From positions 5,280,001-5,344,000 of the forward strand of contig OX392534.1 in assembly GCA_947623455.1 (NCBI GenBank): a stretch of 64,000 bases of DNA, read 5' to 3'. The notes below the pieces were generated by a model. That model was not told the DNA's origin, ran no database searches, and saw only the letters and a list, made by a program, of their open reading frames with translations. Position 1 is the first letter of the stretch, and the number at the start of each line of letters is the position of its first letter. Of the stretch, positions 46,501 to 58,726 are shown piece after piece. This DNA comes from Mimachlamys varia. Taxonomy: Eukaryota; Mollusca; Bivalvia; Pectinida; Pectinidae. Position numbers and translations under genes: made by a program.

Positions 46501-49500
46501 AGTTCGGATGGTCTAGGTTGGTAAAGTGTTCGCCTAGAGTTCGGATGGTCTGGGTTGGTAAAGAGTTCGTCTAGAGTTCGGATGGTCTAGGTTGGTAAAG
46601 TGTTCGTCTAAAGTTCGGATGGTCTAGGTTGGTAAAGTGTTCGTCTAGAGTTCAGATGGTCTAGGTTGGTAAAGTGTTCGTCTAGAGTTCGGATGGTTTA
46701 GGTTGGCAAAGTGTTCTTCTAGAATTTGGATTGTCTAGGTTGGTAAAGTGTTGGCATAGAGTTCGGATGGTCTAGGTTGGTAAAGTGTTCGCCTAGAGTT
46801 CAGATGGTCTAGGTTGGTAAAGTTTTGGCATAGAATTTGGATTGTCTGGGTTGGTAAAGTGTTCGTCTAGAGTTCGGATGGTCTAGGTTGGTAAAGTGTT
46901 CGTCTAGAGTTCGGATGGTCTAGGTTGGTAAAGTGGTAGTCTAGAGTTCGGATGGGATAGGTTGGTAAAGTGTTCGTCTAGAGTTCGGATGGTCTAGGTT
47001 AGTAAAGTGTTCGTCTAGTGTTCGGATGGTCTAGGTTGGTAAAGTGTTCGTCTAGAGTTCGGATGGTCTAGGTTGGTAAAGTGTTAGTCTAGAGTTCGGA
47101 TGGTCTAGGTTGGTAAAGTGTTCGTCTAGAGTTCGGATGGACTAGGTTGGTAAAGTGTTCGTCTAGAGTTCGGATGGTCTAGGTTGGTAAAGTGTTCTTC
47201 TAGAGTTCGGATGGACTCGGTTGGTAAAGTGTTCTTCTAGAGTTCGGATGGTCTAGGTTGGTAAAGTGTTTGTCTAGAGTTCGGATGGTCTAGGTTGGTA
47301 AAGTGTTCTTCTAGAGTTCGGATGGACTCGGTTGGTAAAGTGTTAGTCTAGAGTTCGGATGGACTCGGTTGGTAAAGTGTTCGTCTAGAGTTCGGATGGA
47401 CTCGGTTGGTAAAGTGTTAGTCTAGAGTTCGGATGGACTCGGTTGGTAAAGTGTTCGTCTAGAGTTCGGATGGTCTAGGTTGGTAAAGTGTTCGTCTAGA
47501 GTTCGGATGATCTAGGTTGGTAAAGTGTTCGTCTAGAGTTCGGATGGTCTGGGTTGGTAAAGTGTTCGTCTAGAGTTCGGATGGTCTAGGTTGGTAAAGT
47601 GTTCGTCTAGAGTTCGGATGGTCTAGGTTGGTAAAGTGTTCGTCTAGAGTTCGGATGGTCTAGGTTGGTAAAGTTTTCGTCTAGAGTTCGGATGGTCTAG
47701 GTTGGTAAAGTGTTCGTCTAGAGTTCGGATGGTCTAGGTTGGTAAAGTGTTCGTCTAGAGTTCGGATGGTCTAGGTTAGTAAAGTGTTCGTCTAGAGTTC
47801 GGATGGTCTAGGTTGGTAAAGTGTTTGTCTAGAGTTCGGATGGTCTAGGTTGGTAAAGTGTTCGTCTAGAGTTCGGATGGTCTAGGTTGGTAAAGTGTTC
47901 GTCTAGAGTTCGGATGGTCTAGGTTGGCAAAGTGTTCGTCTAGAGTTCGGATGGTCTAGGTTGGTAAAGTGTTCGCCTAGAGTTCGGATGGTCTGGGTTG
48001 GTAAAGTGTTCGTCTAGAGTTCGGATGGTCTAGGTTGGTAAAGTATTCGTCTAGAGTTCGGATGGTCTAGGTTCGTAAAGTGTTCGTCTAGAGTTCGGAT
48101 GGTCTGGGTTGGTAAAGTGTTCGTCTAGAGTTCGGATGGTCTGGGTTGGTAAAGTGTTCGCCTAGAGTTCGGATGGTCTAGGTTGGTAAAGTGTTGGCAT
48201 AGAGTTCGGATGGTCTAGGTTGGTAAAGTGTTCGCCTAGAGTTCGGATGGTCTGGGTTGGTAAAGTGTTCGCCTAGAGTTCGGATGGTCTAGGTTGGTAA
48301 AGTGTTCGTCTAGAGTTCGGATGGTCTGGGTTGGTAAAGTGTTCGTCTAGAGTTCGGATGGTCTAGGTTGGTAAAGTGTTCGCCTAGAGTTCGGATGGTC
48401 TGGGTTGGTAAAGTGTTCGCCTAGAGTTCGGATGGTCTAGGTTGGTAAAGTGTTGGCATAGAATTTGGATGGTCTAGGTTGGTAAAGTGTTCGCCTAGAG
48501 TTCGGATGGTCTAGGTTGGTAAAGTGTTGGCATAGAATTTGGATGGTCTAGGTTGGTAAAGTGTTCGTCTAGAGTTCGGATGGTCTGGGTTGGTAAAGTG
48601 TTCGTCTAGAGTTCGGATGGTCTAGGTTGGTAAAGTGTTCGCCTAGAGTTCGGATGGTCTGGGTTGGTAAAGAGTTCGTCTAGAGTTCGGATGGTCTAGG
48701 TTGGTAAAGTGTTCGTCTAAAGTTCGGATGGTCTAGGTTGGTAAAGTGTTCGTCTAGAGTTCAGATGGTCTAGGTTGGTAAAGTGTTCGTCTAGAGTTCG
48801 GATGGTTTAGGTTGGCAAAGTGTTCTTCTAGAATTTGGATTGTCTAGGTTGGTAAAGTGTTGGCATAGAGTTCGGATGGTCTAGGTTGGTAAAGTGTTCG
48901 CCTAGAGTTCAGATGGTCTAGGTTGGTAAAGTTTTGGCATAGAATTTGGATTGTCTGGGTTGGTAAAGTGTTCGTCTAGAGTTCGGATGGTCTAGGTTGG
49001 TAAAGTGTTCGTCTAGAGTTCGGATGGTCTAGGTTGGTAAAGTGGTAGTCTAGAGTTCGGATGGGATAGGTTGGTAAAGTGTTCGTCTAGAGTTCGGATG
49101 GTCTAGGTTAGTAAAGTGTTCGTCTAGTGTTCGGATGGTCTAGGTTGGTAAAGTGTTCGTCTAGAGTTCGGATGGTCTAGGTTGGTAAAGTGTTAGTCTA
49201 GAGTTCGGATGGTCTAGGTTGGTAAAGTGTTCGTCTAGAGTTCGGATGGACTAGGTTGGTAAAGTGTTCGTCTAGAGTTCGGATGGTCTAGGTTGGTAAA
49301 GTGTTCTTCTAGAGTTCGGATGGACTCGGTTGGTAAAGTGTTCTTCTAGAGTTCGGATGGTCTAGGTTGGTAAAGTGTTTGTCTAGAGTTCGGATGGTCT
49401 AGGTTGGTAAAGTGTTCTTCTAGAGTTCGGATGGACTCGGTTGGTAAAGTGTTAGTCTAGAGTTCGGATGGACTCGGTTGGTAAAGTGTTCGTCTAGAGT

Positions 49501-52500
49501 TCGGATGGACTCGGTTGGTAAAGTGTTAGTCTAGAGTTCGGATGGACTCGGTTGGTAAAGTGTTCGTCTAGAGTTCGGATGGTCTAGGTTGGTAAAGTTT
49601 TCGTCTAGAGTTCGGATGGTCTAGGTTGGTAAAGTGTTCGTCTAGAGTTCGGATGGTCTAGGTTGGTAAAGTGTTCGTCTAGAGTTCGGATGGTCTAGGT
49701 TAGTAAAGTGTTCGTCTAGAGTTCGGATGGTCTAGGTTGGTAAAGTGTTTGTCTAGAGTTCGGATGGTCTAGGTTGGTAAAGTGTTCGTCTAGAGTTCGG
49801 ATGGTCTAGGTTGGTAAAGTGTTCGTCTAGAGTTCGGATGGTCTAGGTTGGCAAAGTGTTCGTCTAGAGTTCGGATGGTCTAGGTTGGCAAAGTGTTCGT
49901 CTAGAGTTCGGATGGTCTAGGTTGGTAAAGTGTTCGTCTAGAGTTCGGATGGTCTAGGTTGGCAAAGTGTTCTTCTAGAGTTCGGATGGTCTAGGTTGGT
50001 AAAGTGTTCTTCTAGAGTTCGGATGGACTCGGTTGGTAAAGTGTTCTTCTAGAGTTCGGATGGTCTAGGTTGGTAAGGTGTTTGTCTAGAGTTCGGATGG
50101 TCTAGGTTGGTAAAGTGTTCTTCTAGAGTTCGGATGGTCTAGGTTGGTAAAGTGTTGGCATAGAGTTCGGATGGTCTAGGTTGGTAAAGTGTTCGTCTAG
50201 AGTTCGGATGGTCTAGGTTAGTAAAGTGTTCGTCTAGAGTTCGGATGGTCTAGGTTGGTAAAGTGTTCGTCTAGAGTTCGGATGGTCTAGGTTGGTAAAG
50301 TGTTAGTCTAGAGTTCGGATGGTCTAGGTTGGTTAAGTGTTCGTCTAGAGTTCGGATGGTCTAGGTTGGTAAAGTGTTCGCCTAGAGTTCGGATGGTCTG
50401 GGTTGGTAAAGTGTTCGTCTAGAGTTCGGATGGTCTAGGTTGGTAAAGTGTTCGTCTAGAGTTCGGATGGTCTAGGTTGGTAAAGTGTTCGTCTAGAGTT
50501 CGGATGGTCTGGATTGGTAAAGTGTTCGTCTAGAGTTCGGATGGTCTGGGTTGGTAAAGTGTTCGCCTAGAGTTCGGATGGTCTAGGTTGGTAAAGTGTT
50601 GGCATAGAGTTCGGATGGTCTAGGTTGGTAAAGTGTTCGCCTAGAGTTCGGATGGTCTGGGTTGGTAAAGTGTTCGCCTAGAGTTCGGATGGTCTAGGTT
50701 GGTAAAGTGTTCGTCTAGAGTTCGGATGGTCTGGGTTGGTAAAGTGTTCGTCTAGAGTTCGGATGGTCTAGGTTAGTAAAGTGTTCGTCTAGAGTTCGGA
50801 TGGTCTGGGTTGGTAAAGTGTTCGCCTAGAGTTCGGATGGTCTAGGTTGGTAAAGTGTTGGCATAGAATTTGGATGGTCTAGGTTGGTAAAGTGTTCGCC
50901 TAGAGTTCGGATGGTCTGGGTTGGTAAAAAATTCATCTAGAGTTCGGATGGTCTAGGTTGGTAAAGTGTTCGTCTAGAGTTCGGATGGTCTAGGTTGGTA
51001 AAGTGTTTGTCTAAAGTTCGGATTGTCTAGGTTGGTAAAGTGTTCGTCTAGAGTTCGGATGGTCTGGGTTGGTAAAGAGTTCGTCTAGAGTTCGGATGGT
51101 CTAGGTTGGTAAAGTGTTCGTCTAGAGTTCGGATGGTCTAGGTTGGTAAAGTGTTCGCCTAGAGTTCGGATGGTCTGGGTTGGTAAAGAGTTCGTCTAGA
51201 GTTCGGATGGTCTAGGTTGGTAAAGTGTTCGTCTAAAGTTCGGATGGTCTAGGTTGGTAAAGTGTTCGTCTAGAGTTCGGATGGTCTAGGTTGGTAAAGT
51301 GTTCGTCTAGAGTTCGGATGGTCTAGGTTGGTAAAGTGTTCGTCTAGAGTTCGGATGGTCTAGGTTGGTAAAGTGTTCGTCTAGAGTTCGGATGGTCTAG
51401 GTTGGCAAAGTGTTCTTCTAGAATTTGGATTGTCTAGGTTGGTAAAGTGTTGGCATAGAGTTCGGATGGTCTAGGTTGGTAAAGTGTTCGCCTAGAGTTC
51501 AGATGGTCTAGGTTGGTAAAGTGTTGGCATAGAATTTGGATTGTCTGGGTTGGTAAAGTGTTCGTCTAGAGTTCGGATGGTCTAGGTTGGTAAAGTGTTC
51601 GTCTAGAGTTCGGATGGTCTAGGTTGGTAAAGTGTTCGTCTAGAGTTCGGATGGTCTAGGTTGGTAAAGTGTTCGTCTAGAGTTCGGATGGTCTAGGTTA
51701 GTAAAGTGTTCGTCTATAGTTCGGATGGTCTAGGTTGGTAAAGTGTTCGTCTAGAGTTCGGATGGTCTAGGTTGGTAAAGTGTTAGTCTAGAGTTCGGAT
51801 GGTCTAGGTTGGTAAAGTGTTCGTCTAGAGTTCGGATGGTCTAGGTTGGTAAAGTGTTAGTCTAGAGTTCGGATGGTCTAGGTTGGTAAAGTGTTCGTCT
51901 AGAGTTCGGATGGACTAGGTTGGTAAAGTGTTCGTCTAGAGTTCGGATGGTCTAGGTTGGTAAAGTGTTCTTCTAGAGTTCGGATGGACTCGGTTGGTAA
52001 AGTGTTCTTCTAGAGTTCGGATGGTCTAGGTTGGTAAAGTGTTTGTCTAGAGTTCGGATGGTCTAGGTTGGTAAAGTGTTCTTCTAGAGTTCGGATGGAC
52101 TCGGTTGGTAAAGTGTTAGTCTAGAGTTCGGATGGACTCGGTTGGTAAAGTGTTAGTCTAGAGTTCGGATGGACTCGGTTGGTAAAGTGTTCGTCTAGAG
52201 TTCAGATTGTCTAGGTTGTTAAAGTGTTCGCCTAGAGTTCGGATGGTCTAGGTTGGTAAAGTGTTCGTCTAGAGTTCGGATGGTCTAGGTTGGTAAAGTG
52301 TTTGTCTAGAGTTCGGATGGTCTAGGTTGGTAAAGTGTTTGTCTAGAGTTCGGATGGTCTAGGTTGGTAAAGTGTTCTTCTAGAGTTCGGATGGACTCGG
52401 TTGGTAAAGTGTTCGTCTAGAGTTCGGATGGTCTAGGTTGGTAAAGTGTTCGTCTAGTGTTCGGATTGTCTAGGTTGGTAAAGTGTTCGTCTAGAGTTCG

Positions 52501-55289
52501 GATGGTCTAGGTTGGTAAAGTGTTCTTCTAGAGTTCGGATGGACTCGGTTGGTAAAGTGTTAGTCTAGAGTTCGGATGGACTCTGTTGGTAAAGTGTTCG
52601 TCTAGAGTTCGGATGGACTCGGTTGGTAAAGTGTTAGTCTAGAGTTCGGATGGACTCGGTTGGTAAAGTGTTCGTCTAGAGTTCGGATGGTCTAGGTTGG
52701 TAAAGTGTTCGTCTAGAGTTCGGATGGTCTAGGTTGGTAAAGTGTTCGCCTAGAGTTCGGATGGTCTAGGTTGGTAAAGTGTTCGTCTAGAGTTCGGATG
52801 GTCTAGGTTGGTAAAGTGTTCGTCTAGAGTTCGGATGGTCTAGGTTGGTAAAGTGTTCGTCTAGAGTTCGGATGGTCTAGGTTGGTAAAGTGTTCGTCTA
52901 GAGTTCGGATGGTCTAGGTTGGTAAAGTGTTCGTCTAGAGTTCGGATGGTCTAGGTTGGTAAAGTGTTCGTCTAGAGTTCGGATGGTCTAGGTTAGTAAA
53001 GTGTTCGTCTAGAGTTCGGATGGTCTAGGTTGGTAAAGTGTTTGTCTAGAGTTCGGATGGTCTAGGTTGGTAAAGTGTTCTTCTAGAGTTCGGATGGACT
53101 CGGTTGGTAAAGTGTTCTTCTAGAGTTCGGATGGTCTAGGTTGGTAAAGTGTTTGTCTAGAGTTCGGATGGTCTAGGTTGGTAAAGTGTTCTTCTAGAGT
53201 TCGGATGGTCTAGGTTGGTAAAGTGTTGGCATAGAGTTCGGATGGTCTAGGTTGGTAAAGTGTTCGTCTAGAGTTCGGATGGTCTAGGTTAGTAAAGTGT
53301 TCGTCTAGAGTTCGGATGGTCTAGGTTGGTAAAGTGTTCGTCTAGAGTTCGGATGGTCTAGGTTGGTAAAGTGTTAGTCTAGAGTTCGGATGGTCTAGGT
53401 TGGTTAAGTGTTCGTCTAGAGTTCGGATGGTCTAGGTTGGTAAAGTGTTCGCCTAGAGTTCGGATGGTCTGGGTTGGTAAAGTGTTCGTCTAGAGTTCGG
53501 ATGGTCTAGGTTGGTAAAGTGTTCGTCTAGAGTTCGGATGGTCTAGGTTGGTAAAGTGTTCGTCTAGAGTTCGGATGGTCTGGGTTGGTAAAGTGTTCGT
53601 CTAGAGTTCGGATGGTCTAGGTTGGTAAAGTGTTCGCCTAGAGTTCGGATGGTCTAGGTTGGTAAAGGGTTGGCATAGAGTTCGGATGGTCTAGGTTGGT
53701 AAAGTGTTCGCCTAGAGTTCGGATGGTCTGGGTTGGTAAAGTGTTCGCCTAGAGTTCGGATGGTCTAGGTTGGTAAAGTGTTCGTCTAGAGTTCGGATGG
53801 TCTGGGTTGGTAAAGTGTTCGTCTAGAGTTCGGATGGTCTAGGTTGGTAAAGTGTTCGTCTAGATTTCGGATGGTCTGGGTTGGTAAAGTGTTCGCCTAG
53901 AGTTCGGATGGTCTAGGTTGGTAAAGTGTTGGCATAGAATTTGGATGGTCTAGGTTGGTAAAGTGTTCGCCTAGAGTTCGGATGGTCTGGGTTGGTAAAA
54001 AATTCATCTAGAGTTCGGATGGTCTAGGTTGGTAAAGTGTTCGTCTAGAGTTCGGATGGTCTAGGTTGGTAAAGTGTTTGTCTAAAGTTCGGATTGTCTA
54101 GGTTGGTAAAGTGTTCGTCTAGAGTTCGGATGGTCTAGGTTGGTAAAGTGTTCGTCTAGAGTTCGGATGGTCTAGGTTGGTAAAGTGTTCGCCTAGAGTT
54201 CGGATGGTCTGGGTTGGTAAAGAGTTCGTCTAGAGTTCGGATGGTCTAGGTTGGTAAAGTGTTCGTCTAGAGTTCGGATGGTCTAGGTTGGTAAAGTGTT
54301 AGTCTAGAGTTCGGATGGTCTAGGTTGGTAAAGTGTTCGTCTAGAGTTCGGATGGTCTAGGTTGGCAAAGTGTTCTTCTAGAATTTGGATTGTCTAGGTT
54401 GGTAAAGTGTTGGCATAGAGTTCGGATGGTCTAGGTTGGTAAAGTGTTCGCCTAGAGTTCAGATGGTCTAGGTTGGTAAAGTGTTGGCATAGAATTTGGA
54501 TTGTCTGGGTTGGTAAAGTGTTCGTCTAGAGTTCGGATGGTCTAGGTTGGTAAAGTGTTCGTCTAGAGTTCGGATGGTCTAGGTTGGTAAAGTGTTCGTC
54601 TAGAGTTCGGATGGTCTAGGTTGGTAAAGTGTTCGTCTAGAGTTCGGATGGTCTAGGTTAGTAAAGTGTTCGTCTAGAGTTCGGATGGTCTAGGTTGGTA
54701 AAGTGTTCGTCTAGAGTTCGGATGGTCTAGGTTGGTAAAGTGTTAGTCTAGAGTTCGGATGGTCTAGGTTGGTAAAGTGTTCGTCTAGAGTTCGGATGGA
54801 CTAGGTTGGTAAAGTGTTCGTCTAGAGTTCGGATGGTCTAGGTTGGTAAAGTGTTCTTCTAGAGTTCGGATGGACTCGGTTGGTAAAGTGTTCTTCTAGA
54901 GTTCGGATGGTCTAGGTTGGTAAAGTGTTTGTCTAGAGTTCGGATGGTCTAGGTTGGTAAAGTGTTCTTCTAGAGTTCGGATGGACTCGGTTGGTAAAGT
55001 GTTAGTCTAGAGTTCGGATGGACTCGGTTGGTAAAGTGTTCGTCTAGAGTTCGGATGGTCTAGGTTGGTAAAGTGTTCGTCTAGAGTTCGGATGGTCTAG
55101 GTTGGTAAAGTGTTCGTCTAGAGTTCGGATGGTCTAGGTTGGTAAAGTGTTCGTCTAGAGTTCTGATGGTCTAGGTTGGTAAAGTGTTCGTCTAGAGTTC
55201 GGATGGTCTAGGTTGGTAAAGTGTTCGTCTAGAGTTCAGATGGTCTAGGTTGGTAATGTGTTCGTCTAGAGTTCGGATGGACTCGGTTT
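37501..55289. repeat. Minisatellite, 37 bp unit, about 480 copies, 17.8 kb
   Basis: The unit is TGGTCTAGGTTGGTAAAGTG followed by TTCGTCTAGAGTTCGGA. Named variants include TTCGCCTAG, TTGGCATAG, TTAGTCTAG, TTCTTCTAG, GGACTCGG, GGTCTGGG and GAATTTGG. The 37-bp register is kept with remarkable fidelity. The rare marker GTGGTAGTCTAG occurs at 40091, 42385, 44494, 46936 and 49045, spaced 2294, 2109, 2442 and 2109 bp (62, 57, 66 and 57 units). The marker AAAAAATTCATCTAG recurs at 50931 and 54002, 3071 bp apart (83 units). Together with the preceding array it makes up about 98% of the intron 35053-55608. Short - strand frames here are by-products. Confidence 0.98.
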
Positions 55290-55608
55290 CTTTCCGAATC
55301 TTGCTGCTACACCGTCTTGTTCGCCTGTTACATTTCTTCGATTTGTCGAATCACGTAGGCAATGACAAAACATGGTATATTAACTACTAGTGCATTCGTT
55401 ATTATTAGAAATGTGAATTATACTACTATTTTAGTACTGGCAGTTTCCGAATAAAATATATATCTTACGAATTTCTCCGATTCCATTTATTAAAAATATT
55501 CGGTCCAATATTCACTATAATAGGTATTTCATTTACGATTTTGAAATGTCTTTATTTTTTTAGCTTTTCACTGGTTCATTTCTGCTTTACACTTTTGTCA
55601 TATTTCAG
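55290..55608. other. Unique intron end before the GT7 exon
   Basis: About 320 bp of non-repetitive AT-rich sequence ending in a pyrimidine-rich tract and TCATATTTCAG. It is the only substantial single-copy part of this 20.6-kb intron. Confidence 0.8.
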
Positions 55609-55796
55609 TCCGGGAACAGCACTTTTAACAGGGGTCTGTTGATGAATATTGGATATGCTGAGGCAATTAAATCGTATAACTACACCTGTTTTGTATTCCA
55701 TGACGTTGACCTCATCCCCGAGAATGACCGGATCTACTACGGGTGTGGTGGAAACCCACGCCACCTATCGGCAGCTGTCGACAAGTTCAACTACAG
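55609..55796 (+). CDS. B4GALT: Beta-1,4-galactosyltransferase-family exon with DVD metal-binding motif
   Basis: This 188-nt exon starts in phase 0 after TCATATTTCAG and ends AG|GTCTGT, leaving two bases of an Arg codon (AGA) completed by the next exon. It encodes SGNSTFNRGLLMNIGYAEAI, YNYTCFVFHDVDLIPENDR and GCGGNPRHLSAAVDKFNYR. The DVD motif binds the catalytic Mn2+. NYTC supplies the partner cysteine for the disulphide with the previous exon, and NYT is a possible glycosylation sequon. FNRG and LLMNIGYAEA match the conserved FNRAKLLNVGF block of vertebrate enzymes. The length equals my recollection of the matching human exon (188 nt). The donor is a weaker match than usual. Confidence 0.95.
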
Positions 55797-56263
55797 GTCT
55801 GTCTAATAGAATTATAAATTGTTTTACAAATATATCCGATACCATTTAAATATAAACAAATAGTTATTTACCTATTCAGGTGTTTTGCTTGGTTTTAAAG
55901 GGTCTGACGTCCTTTAACGTTGGGTAAATGTACTGTTAAGCAAAGCGATAGGAAATTAATTGTGGTTGTTACGAAATACAAATGTAGGAAGAATACATTA
56001 AGACCCAAGAATATTGTAATGTGTACATGAAGCAGTGGAGTCAAACGGCGATCCCGAATTCGTGATGGGCTTCCTCATCAGTTGCTTCATCGTGAGTTAA
56101 TACGTACCACACTGTATGCTCATTTCCTAAATCCCCGATCTGATATGAAGTTGTAGCTAGATGTTTCATTGTACAACATCAGTCTTATTATTCAATTCGA
56201 CGTTTGATATTCATGTAATATTCATTACCCACCATATCATCACTTTACCTGTTAATATAACCT

Positions 56264-56474
56264 GGCCCCGGGAACATGACACGGACTTAAGTCTAATTAT
56301 GGACTTAAGTTTAAGATTTTGGACTTAAGTCTAAAAACAGACTTAGCTTGGGGATCATGAAAAAAAACCTTAAGTCTTAGGTCTGAAATTCTGTCTTAAA
56401 TCCTAAGACTGCTATAGGGCAGACTTAAGTCTAAATTTTTAAGACTAAAGTTTGTTTCATGATCCCGGTGCCTG
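56264..56474. mobile_element. Short inverted-repeat element (MITE-like), about 211 bp
   Basis: The ends GGCCCCGGGAACATGA and TCATGATCCCGGTGCC are imperfect inverted copies. The interior is filled with forward and reverse GGACTTAAGTCTAA-type blocks (56283, 56302, 56322, 56411), which are themselves palindromic around CTTAAG. No coding content. A non-autonomous foldback element is likely. Confidence 0.6.
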
Positions 56475-56944
56475 TTTTCGGCTCCTTTCGGTCATGTGGA
56501 CTCACTCGTGACACATAGGACATGCTGAAATGCAAGGTGATATGGAAACCATTGTTGAAATATAAAAATCTTAAAACGGGTTATAAATCTGTTAAGATGC
56601 CGATCGCACATGTTACATGTGACTGATACCTTGTATTGAAGTAATGAATGTCTGTCCATGAACAAAAAAACATCTGTGCTAAACAATGTGCATAGCCAGT
56701 CATCACAATACAGTATCAGACAGAGTCGTTTTGAAACAGCTGTGCTTAATTAAAAAATGTTAAAAAATGTCTCTTCACGTGATATTTACTCAGGCTGAAA
56801 TCCATAATGTATGACGGGCTAGGACTGGTCAACATCCTTGTTTATTTCATTTATGATTTCTCATGATATAAAAATTACAAATTTTGTACATGTATGTAAC
56901 TGCTGGATGTGTGAAGTAATGCTCGCATGCCGTATTGCATTAGG

Positions 56945-58499
56945 CAGGGGCGTACCTGGAGGTATTTTGATGTGCAAGCCCGCGACGTTTTCAATTTTGG
57001 GAAGGGGGTACTTCGGGGTTGGATAACATTTGGACTTCAAATGGTGCCATTGTTTTGGTCTTGTTTAAATCATCATTTTCTGGCCTATCATTATACAAAT
57101 TATTAATCCGAAAATGGAATACGATGTTTTATTTCTATGATGTATGGGAACAAAATCATTATCCATACCTTTCTTATGTCATTAACTCGTCAGTAAGTAA
57201 AACCAGGGACATTTACATGTAAAAACCATCTTTGATATACAAACGTCTCTGTTTATAAGTATATATATGTTCTGTGCAAGACTCAGGAAGTAAGAACTCA
57301 TGCTTGTGTTCTTGAGCATAATTTTGTATATTTCGAACAGGCCTAGTTTCACGAAAGTTCCTTAATCTCCGGAGAAAAGCATTAAAGCGTTAACGGGAAA
57401 ATCAAAGTTTAAGGCATTTTCCTTAATTTCTGTAATGCTTTCCTATCGAGATATTTAACTAAAGGAATTTTGGCCGGCCTCATTAATAATTATATTTGCT
57501 GACTTTTTGTTTGAACCGAAATGTAGTAAAAATTGGCCCTTCTTTTATTACTTTTAGAATGATAAAATGGTCATTTTTTTATATTAAATCTAATACAGAT
57601 TTACTAAAAAAAACAGAGAGTACCAAAAGGTCAACAAAACCATAATCCGAACTCAAAATCGATTAAACTAGAGGCAAAATATGAAAAAAAAGCACATGTT
57701 ACCTCTGTAAACATACAAGAGAATAAGACCAGGTGTTCCGGAAGAGTAAGCGTCTTCCACTTCATCGACGTCAAATGCCATGTAAATATTGGTCACATCC
57801 AAGTAAACATCAGGTTCTCAAAATGAGTCCTCATTGTCAATAAAAACAAGGGAGAACACTAATGAGTATACTCAAAAACGTCCATCTTCATATCACCTAA
57901 AGATACAGAACATGTCCCATGAAACCAAGATGGCGACCATAAAACTTGCCCATAGTCTTCATTAACCTGAACCTCTCCTTTCCCTGTGCCATAGGTTTGT
58001 TCGTCAGCAGCTGCTATCTATCACTAAAACCTAATATGACATGATTTTATAAAAAAAAGTCGGCCTAAGTGAAGGTAGTTTCAAACTGATGCTTATGTTT
58101 GGATGTTGCTTGGTATTCATTTGTATACGAATTTTCTCACTTTAAAGCTATTACCTATATTTAGTCGTAGTGAGCTGTATCATAAATATTATTTGAATTG
58201 TGTTGGCTGCAGTCTCCGACATCTTGCACAATTATATATGATTTAATATGTATGCGTATTGTAATCATATATGCTATATCATTCGGAATAAAATAAAATT
58301 GAATTTGAAGTATTTATAGGTAACAAATTTTCTGCAGGATAATATGTTAATCTGCTGAGTCGAAAAAAAAGGAGTAACAATATCAGTGGACTTTTAAGAA
58401 TATAAGTTGAATTATGAAATTTCTCGACTTTAATACACATACTTCGGAAAATGATGTGCAAGCACGGGCTTATGTGCTTACATGGCAGCTACGCCCCTG
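56945..58499. mobile_element. Possible non-autonomous hAT-like element
   Basis: The left end CAGGGGCGTACCTGG and the right end GCAGCTACGCCCCTG are inverted copies (CAGGGGCGTANCTG). CAGGGGCGTA-type ends are frequent in hAT transposons. Both ends also contain GATGTGCAAGC. No transposase frame lies inside, and the flanking 8-mers (GCATTAGG and TGAGGATG) do not match, so the assignment is weak. Confidence 0.35.
57616..57674. repeat. Dispersed repeat, copy 1 (partner near 59235-59293)
   Basis: TACCAAAAGGTCAACAAAAC then CATAATCCGAACTCAAAAT and GATTAAACTA. A diverged copy with the same order lies in the next intron. Confidence 0.75.
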
Positions 58500-58726
58500 T
58501 GAGGATGTTTTTTTTTGTGAACAAAAGTTTATCAAGTTAAATGCTACATGAAACTGTATCTTCCGTATTTTTTTGTACAAATCATCAACTTAGAGCTGAA
58601 CGCTTTCCATTTTAATCTCTACAATCTACAATGTTTTGCACCATAGAAAATTTGTACAATTTATATACATGTACACTAAAAGCAGTATTCATGCACAAAA
58701 CGATAATTGTTTTTTATTCTTTTCAG

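Larger units (their letters stand above)
55797..58726 (+). other. Intron of the GT7 gene, with MITE-like insertions
   Basis: About 2.9 kb between two in-phase exons. Contains two inverted-repeat elements listed separately and one copy of a dispersed repeat (57616-57674). Small open frames here have no recognisable product. Confidence 0.85.

Noticed and set aside
55649..55849. + and - strand frames overlapping the DVD exon
   Set aside because: Alternative-frame shadows of the GT7 exon 55609-55796.
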